A stretch of 64,000 bases of DNA from Clostridiales bacterium (GTDB lineage Bacteria > Bacillota > Clostridia > Lachnospirales > WQUN01), in NCBI GenBank assembly GCA_031270945.1, contig JAISWZ010000188.1, forward strand, positions 1-64,000, in the 5' to 3' direction. Shown piece after piece: positions 16,516 through 24,485 of the stretch. The notes below the pieces were generated by a model. That model did no database searches, was not told the DNA's origin, and saw nothing but the letters and a program-made list of their open reading frames with translations. Both the position numbers and the translations under genes were made by a program. The stretch's first letter is position 1; each line of letters opens with the position of its first letter.

Positions 16516-17112
16516 ATGGATAATAACGCGTACGGCATTGCTATACGGCAGTACCGCCCATCCGACGCCGAGAGCGTCCGCAGCATATGCATTGAAACGC
16601 TCCCAGAGATCATGGCGCAAAATCACATGGAAAAGCTCGCCCTTGTTGCCTTTTGCAACTACTACATCAAGCATGAGCCGTCTTGCTGCTTTGTGGCGGC
16701 CACCGAGGCGGGAGACGTTGTTGGCTACATCCTTTGCGCCGAAAACGCCAAGCTCTGGAGCGAAACGTACCTCAAGTCAATTTCTCCGCTGCCAGACTGC
16801 GACGCGAAAGAGTTTCTGGAGACAATAACCGAAACCCCGCTCTCGCTCTCAGAAGAATATCCAGCGCACCTTCACGTTGACATCTTGCCCGAATTCCAGA
16901 GAATGGGCATTGGAACCAGGCTTGTGGACGCATTGGTCCAGGAGCTTGGAAAAAGAGGCGTACCTGGCCTCATGCTTTGCGTCAACCCCAGCAACGAGAT
17001 GGGGATACGCTTCTACTTGAAGTACGGGTTTGAAATTTTAGATGAAAGGCCCTACGAGACAGTTATGGGCCTAACGCTCAAAATCCCGGGCACATGCTAC
17101 GCCCGCGAGTAA
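16516..17112 (+). CDS. GNAT family N-acetyltransferase
   Basis: Predicted acetyl-CoA-dependent acetyltransferase of 198 residues. I start at ATG 16516 (GGCGGTG upstream); the track's longer start at 16420 adds a stretch that does not look like protein. The N-terminal IAIRQYRPSDAESVRSIC begins the GNAT fold. Motif A, which binds the acetyl-CoA pyrophosphate, is ILPEFQRMGIGTRLVDAL with a Q/RxxGxG/A core. Motif B contains NPSNEMGIRFYLKYGFEIL. Substrate is unknown; an amino sugar is conceivable between the GH20 and GH120 genes, but this is inference from position only. Confidence 0.88.
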   Translation: MDNNAYGIAIRQYRPSDAESVRSICIETLPEIMAQNHMEKLALVAFCNYYIKHEPSCCFVAATEAGDVVGYILCAENAKLWSETYLKSISPLPDCDAKEFLETITETPLSLSEEYPAHLHVDILPEFQRMGIGTRLVDALVQELGKRGVPGLMLCVNPSNEMGIRFYLKYGFEILDERPYETVMGLTLKIPGTCYARE

Positions 17113-17267
17113 AAAGCTCAACCTATGCACTCAGAGCGGCCCCAGGCGCGAAGCACCTGGGGCATATCCCAAACGCCGGGATATGTCCCGCTTTCCATAT
17201 TTCAGAACCTCGGCAGAGCGAAAAGAGGGATTCTTTTCGCTCACATGAATCCTTAGGAGGGATACTG

Positions 17268-19349
17268 ATGCCAATCTATGTTTCAGCAAGCGCAAGCCGC
17301 AGCGGCGACGGCAGCAAGGAACGCCCCTTCAAAACAATCAGCCAGGCGGCGGAGATTGCCGTGGCTGGCGACGAGGTGATAGTCGCTCCAGGCGTCTACC
17401 GGGAATGGGTAGACCCGAAGAACGGGCAAGTCACATACAGAAGCGAAACGCCGCTTGGCGCGACAATAACAGGATCTGAGCAGATATCGGACTGGAAGAA
17501 GGCTGAAGGCGATGTCTGGGTGGCAACTATCCCAAACAGCCTGTTTGGCAGCTTCAACCCCTACTCTACTCCAGTGGCTGGCGATTGGTACTGGCCTGTC
17601 AAGGCATTGAGCCTTGGAGAAGTGTACTTGAACGGCAAGGCGCTGTACGAAAGCGCAAATCTGGACGAGGTTTTTAACCCGTCTTCCGAATCGGCCTCCT
17701 GGGAGCCAGAGAACGCGAAGTACCGCTGGCACTCTTCTCAGCAGGGCGATTTCACTGTCATCCATGCCAACTTTCAAGGGGCGGATCCAAACATTGAGAA
17801 CGTAGAGATAAATGTGCGCAAGCATTGTTTCTACCCCTCCAAGACCGGCGTGAACTACATCACGTTTTCTGGCTTCACTGTCAAGCAGGCTTCGCCCCAA
17901 TGGGCCCCTCCCACGGCGTACCAGGAAGGGATGATAGGGCCCCATTGGAGCAAGGGCTGGATAATCGAGGACTGCGAAATCTCAGACTCCCGCTGCAGCG
18001 GAATCTCCCTTGGCAAGTACCTGCAGCCAAACAACGAGAACAAGTGGACAACAAAGGTAACGAAAAACGGAACCCAAAACGAGCGTGACGCCATATGCCA
18101 AGCCCAGAGCGAAGGCTGGACAAAGGAAAGCATAGGCTCCCACATCGTTCGCCGCTGCCATATCCATGACTGCGGACAGGCTGGCATAGTAGGGCATCTG
18201 GGCTGCGTGTTCTCTATCATTGAGGACAACCACATCCATCATATCAACTGCAGGCAGGATCTGGCTGGAGCGGAGATAGGCGGAATAAAGATGCATGCCG
18301 CTATAGATGTCATCTTCCGCAGGAACCACATCCATCATTGCACCAGAGGCTTGTGGCTTGATTGGCAGGCGCAAGGCACCAGGGTTACCCAGAACCTGTT
18401 CCATGACAACGCTCCGCCTGAGGGCGTCAAGATCGACTCCACATACAAGCTTGGAGAGGACATCTTTGTTGAGGTAAGCCATGGGCCTACTCTCATTGAC
18501 AACAACATCCTTCTGTCTCCCTATTCTGCGAAGCTCTGCACCCAGGGCCTGGCCTTCGTCCATAACCTCATTGCCGGCTCTTTCACCTCGGTTGGCAGAG
18601 GCACTGACAATGGAGTAACCCGCTTTCCGTCTCCAAGGTATACCCCTTACCACATTCCGCACAAGACTGACGTAGCTGGCTTCATGACATTCCTGCATGG
18701 CGACGCCAGGTTCTATAATAACGTGTTCATACAGCAGGATCTGAACCCTGAGCTTGAAAGAGCGCTGCAAGCGGACGCCTTGATGTTTGAAACCCAGCCT
18801 GACTCTGCAAGGTTCGCTCCTCCAAACACTGTCCCTGGCACTCACCCGTACGATGGGTATCCTTCAGCCGAAGAATACTTCAGCCGGTTTGAGCCAATCC
18901 AGTACAGCCAGCTGCTTACCGAGACTCTGGAAGCGGAAAAAAGCGAAGAAGACCTGAAAAGGATCGCTGACATGTTCTCCAGGGACAAATATTATGATCA
19001 CCTGCCAGTCCATACTGGAGGGAACGTCTACTTCAACGGCGCCAAGCCTTGCGACAGAGAGCTTGGAAGCAACGAGGACAAGCTTCATCACGTGGATCTC
19101 GCCCTTGTAGAGAAAGACGGAAAGTTCACGCTTGAAACCAACTATTTCGGCTTCCTGTCCCGCGACCTGAGCCAGACCGTCACCACTGAGCTCCTGGGCG
19201 AAGCCTTTGAGCCAGAGCAGCCTTTTGAAAACCCCGATGGTACCCCCATTGTCTTCAATGAAGACTACTTTGGCGAGCACAGGGCTGTTCGCCCCTTGCC
19301 AGGCCCGTTTGAAAACGCGGAAGAGCTGGAGAGGGCGCTGAATTTCTAA
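17268..19349 (+). CDS. GH120 beta-xylosidase-like, right-handed beta-helix
   Basis: Glycosidase of 693 residues. The start is ATG 17268 with AGGAGG seven bases upstream; the track start at 17094 overlaps the previous gene. The sequence resembles what I remember of Thermoanaerobacterium XylC (GH120): YVSASASRSGDGSKERPFKT, GVYREWV, IPNSLFGSFNPY, FQGADPN, CFYPSKTGVNYIT, GPHWSKGWIIED. XylC uses Asp382 and Glu405 in GLWLDWEAQGTRV and DVFVEVSHGP; the equivalents here are Asp365 (GLWLDWQAQGTRV) and Glu402 (DIFVEVSHGP). No signal peptide, so it probably cleaves imported xylo-oligosaccharides in the cytosol. Insertions in the C-terminal third make it longer than XylC. Confidence 0.88.
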   Translation: MPIYVSASASRSGDGSKERPFKTISQAAEIAVAGDEVIVAPGVYREWVDPKNGQVTYRSETPLGATITGSEQISDWKKAEGDVWVATIPNSLFGSFNPYSTPVAGDWYWPVKALSLGEVYLNGKALYESANLDEVFNPSSESASWEPENAKYRWHSSQQGDFTVIHANFQGADPNIENVEINVRKHCFYPSKTGVNYITFSGFTVKQASPQWAPPTAYQEGMIGPHWSKGWIIEDCEISDSRCSGISLGKYLQPNNENKWTTKVTKNGTQNERDAICQAQSEGWTKESIGSHIVRRCHIHDCGQAGIVGHLGCVFSIIEDNHIHHINCRQDLAGAEIGGIKMHAAIDVIFRRNHIHHCTRGLWLDWQAQGTRVTQNLFHDNAPPEGVKIDSTYKLGEDIFVEVSHGPTLIDNNILLSPYSAKLCTQGLAFVHNLIAGSFTSVGRGTDNGVTRFPSPRYTPYHIPHKTDVAGFMTFLHGDARFYNNVFIQQDLNPELERALQADALMFETQPDSARFAPPNTVPGTHPYDGYPSAEEYFSRFEPIQYSQLLTETLEAEKSEEDLKRIADMFSRDKYYDHLPVHTGGNVYFNGAKPCDRELGSNEDKLHHVDLALVEKDGKFTLETNYFGFLSRDLSQTVTTELLGEAFEPEQPFENPDGTPIVFNEDYFGEHRAVRPLPGPFENAEELERALNF

Positions 19350-19396
19350 GTTGCGACAAGGCCGATAGGCGGGCTGGTTAAGGATAGATAGAACTT

Positions 19397-19480
19397 AAAA
19401 AAGGTTCTGCGTCTGCGGCGCAACGTCATAACCGGATGAAGCGTTGTTCGCAAAGAATGGAATCCGACATCCTATAAGAG
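19397..19480. repeat. 85-bp dispersed repeat, copy 2
   Basis: Reverse-complement copy of 5193-5277, with GGTTCTGCGTCTGCGGCGCA, then AACCGGATGA and GAATGGAATCCGACATC. It abuts the palindromic element that begins at 19493. Confidence 0.75.
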
Positions 19481-19492
19481 ATTGGATTTAGA

Positions 19493-19594
19493 GCATATCC
19501 CAAAATTATATCCGAGGCACCGGAAAAATCCGGCGTTGAAGCATTCGCCTGGATTTTTCCGGTGCCATTACGGAATTTTGGGATATGCACTTAG
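19493..19594. repeat. palindromic element with GCATATCCCAAAATT ends
   Basis: GCATATCCCAAAATT (19493-19507) and its complement (19574-19588), with TTAG at the edge. The inner perfect arms are GGCACCGGAAAAATCC (19516-19531) and its complement (19551-19566). Same family as 1304-1420 and 50722-50879. Confidence 0.8.
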
Positions 19595-19610
19595 ACAAAT
19601 CTCAGCTTAT

Positions 19611-20010
19611 AAGCCAGGGTCTTTTACAACCCTGGCTTTTTTGTTGTCTTCTCACTATCTCTCTCGGGGGCAGAGGTCGGAGTCCGGCATCGCAATTTTT
19701 TCATAAATCATCATGTTGCCATTTGCTTTTTTCTAACTATATAAAATAATAAAATCAGGAACTATTGTTGAACATCATTGTCATTATCATTCTAGGCTCC
19801 CAAGCATTCCAGTCTTGTAAAGCCAGTGTCTTTCACAACTCTGGCTTTTTGTTGCCTTCTCTCGCTCGCAGGTGCGAGGTCGGAATCTGACATCGCAATG
19901 AATCATCACGTTGCCCTTTTTTTTTGTCTGCTTATATGATATAATGAAATTGGAAATGAGTGCTGAATAACATTGTCATCGACATTCTAGACGCCCAAAC
20001 TATTCCCTTG
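19611..20010. repeat. ~200-bp tandem duplication, each copy beginning with a terminator hairpin
   Basis: Copy 1 starts at 19611 with a 10-bp hairpin (AAGCCAGGGT with 19629-19638) and a T run. Copy 2 starts near 19820 with AAGCCAG/CTGGCTT and a T run. Both continue with TTGTTG, CTTCTC, GAGGTCGGA, CATCGCAAT, ATCATCA, GTTGCC and end with ATTGTCAT and CATTCTAG. The first hairpin can serve as terminator for the GH120 gene. Confidence 0.65.
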
Positions 20011-20079
20011 TAAATGCTTTTCTTTAAACTGATCACATTGGTATATTTTCTTTAAACATTGGTATATAAAGGAGGAACT

Positions 20080-20500
20080 ATGTCATTCATTGAAAAATAC
20101 GATCCCGCTTGGAGCATAGATTCCGAGCTCGGAGAAGGCGGCTTTTCAAAAGTCTACAAAATAGTCAAAGAGGAATTCGGCAACAAGTACTACTCTGCGA
20201 CGAAGGTTATCCCCGTGCCCCAGAATAGCGCGGAGCTCAAGGATCTCAAGAAGAATGGCTTATTGGGGAACTCCTTTACACTTACATATCTGAGATGGCA
20301 AAAGGCAAAAGACCTGATCAACGAAATTAACATTGTGCGAGAATTCGAGGGAACGACAAACATTGTGAATTACGAGGATCACAAGGTCATTCCAAAAAGG
20401 AATGCGAGCCCGGGTACCTCATTCTCATTCGCATGGAGCTGCTTGAAAGTCTGCAAGCCCGAATAAGCACATATTCAGAAACTAAAAAAGCTCAGTCCCC
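20080..20500 (+). pseudogene. frameshifted and truncated Ser/Thr kinase
   Basis: Starts at ATG 20080 with AAGGAGG four bases upstream and begins MSFIEKYDPAWSIDSELGEG with the glycine loop GEGGFSKVYKI and an ATKVI segment. Near 20400 the reading frame shifts; in the neighbouring frame the sequence continues PGYLILIRMELLESLQARIST, which aligns with HFFLRMELLQSLELAYALNH of the pseudokinase at 15194. Similarity ends by about 20500 with no catalytic loop, so the C-lobe is missing. An intact start and ribosome site suggest recent decay. It is the third kinase-like piece in 5.5 kb. Confidence 0.7.
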
Positions 20501-21163
20501 GTACCAGAGGAGGCTGAGCTTAGAACCAGTCGTAAAATTATATGAATACAGTAGATTTTGGTGATATTAACTTGACACTAAACGCAATCAACAATTAACT
20601 GAAATAACAATTAAGTTCACTAAAATTTGTATTAAAAATGCTTTTAGTCGTATTTTGAAATCGGTTCGACAAAATTCTTTTCTCAGGGATAAAACGCCTT
20701 CAATTTCGGTAGTCATTTTGGACAAACACTATCGTTATAAAATGGACAGTAACTATTGTTTCGACCTTGGAAACAGTTATATATTTATTTGATTCTGCCG
20801 TAACAACCACCGACCAAATATGTGTAGTTGGCTTAAGCACAAAGTTTGGCCATCTTATTGACCTTTAGTCAAAACCTTGGTTTTATTGCCTTATTGAAGC
20901 TTTTGATGTAAAATCTATTTTTGATTGGGTTTTTACAAAACCAGGCGCTGGAGATTTTCACATAATAGCAAACTATTCCATTAGCCACCATAATCAACAG
21001 GTTAGTTTTCGTAAGTGCAAATGTACTATGTGGTAACTCCATCGCCTTCCGATTGTATTTTCTTAATCATTATATTGATACTTCTACGCGTTATCAACCC
21101 GTTTCACACGTTTTACTAATCCAAAATATCCTGGATTAGAAGAATTGAGTGTTTCAGGTCGAC
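20501..21163. other. AT-rich intergenic region, no gene seen
   Basis: About 660 bases of visibly AT-rich DNA downstream of the kinase remnant and of the precursor peptide. The only structure I noted is an 8-bp hairpin (CTAATCCA/TGGATTAG) around 21117-21140, close to the 3' end of the precursor gene on the minus strand but lacking a clear T tract. Confidence 0.6.
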
Positions 21164-21421
21164 CTAATTTATTCCAACAACATTTGCGCACGTAGGTGCG
21201 CAGCTGTTGCTGCAGTTCACTGCACAAGCGTTAGCGCAACCCGCTATGCACGTTGAAACGCAATCGCCTTTGCATGATGAGACGCATTGACTTGAGCACG
21301 CGGTAGCGCATGCAACAGAGCAACTGTTACCACACAATCCTGTGCAGCTTCCGTCGCAAAGTCCAGAGCAAACTCCCATTAGCATGGGAAGTGTCGCACC
21401 GAATATTTTGCTTTGATACAT
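21164..21421 (-). CDS. CXXX-repeat RiPP precursor peptide
   Basis: Ribosomally made peptide of 85 residues. The track extends to 21499, but ATG 21421 has AAGGAGG upstream and is the likely start. A 17-residue leader, MYQSKIFGATLPMLMGV, is followed by a core in which Cys occurs at residues 18, 22, 26 and so on to 78: sixteen cysteines at an unbroken four-residue period. The tail is ANVVGIN. Intervening residues are mostly small or polar (Ser, Ala, Gly, Asn, Thr, Val). This is the layout of CXXX-repeat peptides modified by radical SAM/SPASM maturases, which commonly form thioether links from Cys. The predicted maturase, accessory protein and exporter are encoded upstream on the same strand. Confidence 0.85.
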   Translation of the reverse strand: MYQSKIFGATLPMLMGVCSGLCDGSCTGLCGNSCSVACATACSSQCVSSCKGDCVSTCIAGCANACAVNCSNSCAPTCANVVGIN

Positions 21422-21483
21422 AACTCTTCCTCCTTGCCTTAACGAGCGAAAAAAATCAAACTTTCGCCATAAACAGATAATTA

Positions 21484-21532
21484 TTACAAGTAAAACCAAA
21501 ACAAACCAGATTATTATAGGTTTACTTGTAAA
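21484..21532 (-). promoter_or_regulatory. operator-like repeats and -10 box before the precursor gene
   Basis: TTTACTTGTAAA (21521-21532) is a perfect 12-base palindrome, and TTACAAGTAAA (21484-21494) is a near copy of the same site. Between them on the minus strand is TATAAT (complement of 21513-21518). No good -35 is visible at 17 bases, consistent with an activated promoter. The longer track start lies inside this region, another reason to prefer ATG 21421. Confidence 0.5.
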
Positions 21533-21730
21533 TATATAAGTTCAATCCTTATCTTCACTTCTTCATTATTATCCTTGATAAAGTTCTACTGCATAATCAT
21601 GGATAACCAATCAATTCGTGAATAAATGATTGAAATTAATATCTTTAATATAAATTCTATCAAAAAAGCTTCTCTTGTCTCAATGTTGTTTTGTTATATA
21701 TAATTATATTTGCTTCATAAAACAACTTAT

Positions 21731-24049
21731 TTATTCACTCATGCGTAAAATAATATTGCTTTCCGCATCATCCAGAGCATCTTCAAGGCTCATTTTTTCA
21801 TCCAGAAAACTGATTAACGGATATGCGAGATCTTGCTTGTAGTAGCTCATGTCATACAAGTAGTCAACGCTGGATTGAATCAAGTCGAACTGCCTGTTTT
21901 CGAGTTGGTTAAAGGCTCTGTATCCGCTATTTCTCTTCATTTGCTCAGCCTTTTTGTTCAATGGCGATGATGATAAGGATCTTGGGGTTTGCGATTCCTC
22001 TCGTATGAGCCAGCTTAGAAACATCCAGGCTTCTTCCACTTTCTCCGACGAGTTTGATATGGAATACATCCGGTATGCGTAAGCTATGGAATTTCGGTCT
22101 TTTTCACCGCTGAAAGCGGGGATGTACATAACGCTCTGGGCTGACAGATCAAGCTTTGCAATCAGATCCCCATAGGATTCCGATAGGGAGAGCAAATCGG
22201 TAAGCAAGGCATCGTCTGTTCCTGTCAGATGCCTTTCATAGGGCACTTCCTTGTTCAAAACCCCTTTGTCCCTGGCGGATTTATAAGTTTCAACCAGCTC
22301 AGTGAACCAGTCTTGGCGCAAGTCAACAGTTTTTTCCTCCAGGTTAATAAGCGAGGGCATCTGGGCGATCAGCATCGGCACAAATATATTCGTGTCAGGA
22401 TTTGCGCCTTGCGAAGTTTTAAAAAGGCAAATATCCGGATACTTTTCGCTTATATCCAGCCACTTGTCCAGGACGCCTTTCCAGGTCATGTTATCGCTTA
22501 GCTCAAACCCTATCTTGTCGCCCAGCTCCTTGTTGTACATGTGCGCAGTGTAAATCGTTCCTACAGGCAAGCCTGTCACTTTCCCCTTCAGCGTTATGGC
22601 GTTGAGCACATTTTTGTTAAGGTCTTCATAAGACGGGTCTTCCTGCAGAAGCTTTGCTAGATCCACAAACGCGTCAGTCTGAAGGATGTCCAGGTACGGA
22701 AGACCCATGCCGCCTGTGGCAACTATGTCTCCTACGTCATTAGCCATGATCTTGGCGGCAAGTTTTTCTCCTGCAAGTTCAGTGGATTTCCTGAAATCCT
22801 CCTCGGAATGGGAAATGACATCCCATTCAACCAAGAAGTCATTGTTCTCCAGCTCAAATTTCCTAACGGACTCTTCCAGGAAGTCTTGCTTGTAAGCGGC
22901 TGTTATAGTAATCGAGCGGCTTTTTGGCGCCTCGGTTTTGGCGCCAGGAGCAAAGGCCATCCTGTACAAGCGGCTTGAACGGTTGGAGCGCTTAAGCGTT
23001 CCTACAAAAAAGTCATCGCCGCTTGACGCGAAGAAGTTCAGATTTTCCATGTAATCGTCGTTGTAATCCCCTAAGATGAACGGGGTGTCTGTACCGAACT
23101 CCAGAACCGTTTCCAGTGTTCTCCAATCTAGCTTGTAAATGGCGTCCTTATTGGCCAAATGCACTGTGCCGTCTGGGTTGGCGGAAACAAAATAGTCGCC
23201 GTTAACCTTAAATCGGTTAACTATCTCATAATCCCTGAAAATGTCGCACTTTAGAATTTCGTAAGTTCCTTTTCGCCCATTGGTTGAGACAGAAGCGTAC
23301 AAGTATCCATCGTCGTTTATGTCAATATGAGAAACCATGAACTGGCTAAGCACTCCGTCAAGCTTTTCCCCAGTATTTGCTGAATTTGCTGCAAGCATTC
23401 CGCCCTCTATAAAGTATGCGCCGCCGTCTGTGACTCTGAAATCATCAACAAACATCGAAAGCACTGTCTCAAACTTTGCGGATTCTTTAAGCGCTTCAAG
23501 CGAACCTTGCGTACTATTAACTTTATTGTTATTTTCGTCATACGCTTCCAGCACAAACTCCGATATCTGATCTTGGACGAATTTGTGATAAACCAGATAA
23601 ACATATCCATTCTCGTCAACGTCCCAGTTCACCAACCAATACGAGTCGTCATGATTTTCAAAAGGCTTGGTTATTTTATTCATGTCAGGATAAAGCCCTT
23701 GATGTATTGTCCCGCCGTTTTCTAGAGAAAAATATAAAACCCGCCCCAATAAGTCTGTTTTCAAGGCGTAGGGCGCTTCGTATTCATCGGATCTAATGAT
23801 CTCTGTTTCGTAATGATAGTCTTTAACAAACACCTGCGGCTCAACAAGCTCAGTGACGGCGGGCGTTTGCTCCTGCGGTTTGGCGTCAGTGAAATTTGGC
23901 GCAGGCTCTCTTGTGGCAGGGGTCTGTGACGCTTGAACCAGATAATCCGATTCAATTTTAGGCTTAGTTAATGATCTTAAGCTGTAAACAATAAACCCTA
24001 TAAGCATAACACCTATACAAATTAAAGCGTATAATTTATTTTTTTTCAT
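21731..24049 (-). CDS. membrane-anchored extracellular solute-binding protein with propeller-like N-terminal part
   Basis: Protein of 772 residues. A single hydrophobic segment (about 7-24) without a convincing lipobox suggests an uncleaved anchor, followed by a Pro/Thr-rich linker. Residues about 75-365 contain repeated D-x-x-G-x-x-Y blocks (VDENGYVYLVYH, INDDGYLYASVS, NPDGTVHLA) that look like propeller blades. From about 375 (SITITAAYKQDFLEESVRKFE) to the end it matches type-1 sugar/oligopeptide solute-binding proteins (VATGGMGLPYLD, VTGLPVGTIYTAHMYNKEL). It lies between the precursor gene and the maturation genes; the likely permeases are at 30.9-32.6 kb. Role in sensing, immunity or uptake of the peptide is inference. 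Confidence 0.8.
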   Translation of the reverse strand: MKKNKLYALICIGVMLIGFIVYSLRSLTKPKIESDYLVQASQTPATREPAPNFTDAKPQEQTPAVTELVEPQVFVKDYHYETEIIRSDEYEAPYALKTDLLGRVLYFSLENGGTIHQGLYPDMNKITKPFENHDDSYWLVNWDVDENGYVYLVYHKFVQDQISEFVLEAYDENNNKVNSTQGSLEALKESAKFETVLSMFVDDFRVTDGGAYFIEGGMLAANSANTGEKLDGVLSQFMVSHIDINDDGYLYASVSTNGRKGTYEILKCDIFRDYEIVNRFKVNGDYFVSANPDGTVHLANKDAIYKLDWRTLETVLEFGTDTPFILGDYNDDYMENLNFFASSGDDFFVGTLKRSNRSSRLYRMAFAPGAKTEAPKSRSITITAAYKQDFLEESVRKFELENNDFLVEWDVISHSEEDFRKSTELAGEKLAAKIMANDVGDIVATGGMGLPYLDILQTDAFVDLAKLLQEDPSYEDLNKNVLNAITLKGKVTGLPVGTIYTAHMYNKELGDKIGFELSDNMTWKGVLDKWLDISEKYPDICLFKTSQGANPDTNIFVPMLIAQMPSLINLEEKTVDLRQDWFTELVETYKSARDKGVLNKEVPYERHLTGTDDALLTDLLSLSESYGDLIAKLDLSAQSVMYIPAFSGEKDRNSIAYAYRMYSISNSSEKVEEAWMFLSWLIREESQTPRSLSSSPLNKKAEQMKRNSGYRAFNQLENRQFDLIQSSVDYLYDMSYYKQDLAYPLISFLDEKMSLEDALDDAESNIILRMSE

Positions 24050-24211
24050 TTCAACCTCAATAATCTTGAATTCACGTCTTCCTTTATGCGTTCACATGCG
24101 CACCTTGCGAACGTTATATCACCGAACAACACAGACTGCTAACACGAAGTACTTCTTACTTCCATAGCTATAAATACAAAATAAATATTAGGTAAGGGGA
24201 CAGTTCAACTG

Positions 24212-24472
24212 CTATTCTTCAATCATAATTTTCGAGCCCTCAAAATCTACATAACATCTTAAGTTTTTCAGTTCGTACTTTTCATTGATATCATCCCACC
24301 ATTTTTGAAACAAGCGCGTTGTTTTCCCATAATCTGCAACAAACTTCTCGTAAAGTGAGGAATTTAAAACGTCAGGCAATTTGGCCAGATTTTCAAGAGC
24401 AATCTTCCTTTCAAAAAGTTCCTGTATGTACTTTAACTCTTCATTTGTTAAATCACAAGCAACTCTATTCAT
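24212..24472 (-). CDS. small CXXX-system accessory protein (predicted)
   Basis: Protein of 86 residues, probably cytosolic and helical: MNRVACDLTNEELKYIQELF, then a Leu-rich segment, a KWWDDINEKYELK segment, and a C-terminal RCYVDFEGSKIMIEE. AGGAG lies ten bases before the ATG, and the gene starts 13 bases after the radical SAM gene ends, so the pair is cotranscribed. NCBIfam contains a small family called CXXX repeat peptide modification system protein; size and position fit, but I cannot confirm homology without a profile search. A peptide-binding role similar to RiPP recognition elements is one possibility. Confidence 0.6.
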   Translation of the reverse strand: MNRVACDLTNEELKYIQELFERKIALENLAKLPDVLNSSLYEKFVADYGKTTRLFQKWWDDINEKYELKNLRCYVDFEGSKIMIEE

Positions 24473-24485
24473 CGCATATCATCTC

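Noticed and set aside
17982-18845. 287-residue minus-strand ORF
   Set aside because: Antisense shadow of the GH120 gene; no domain, no ribosome site.
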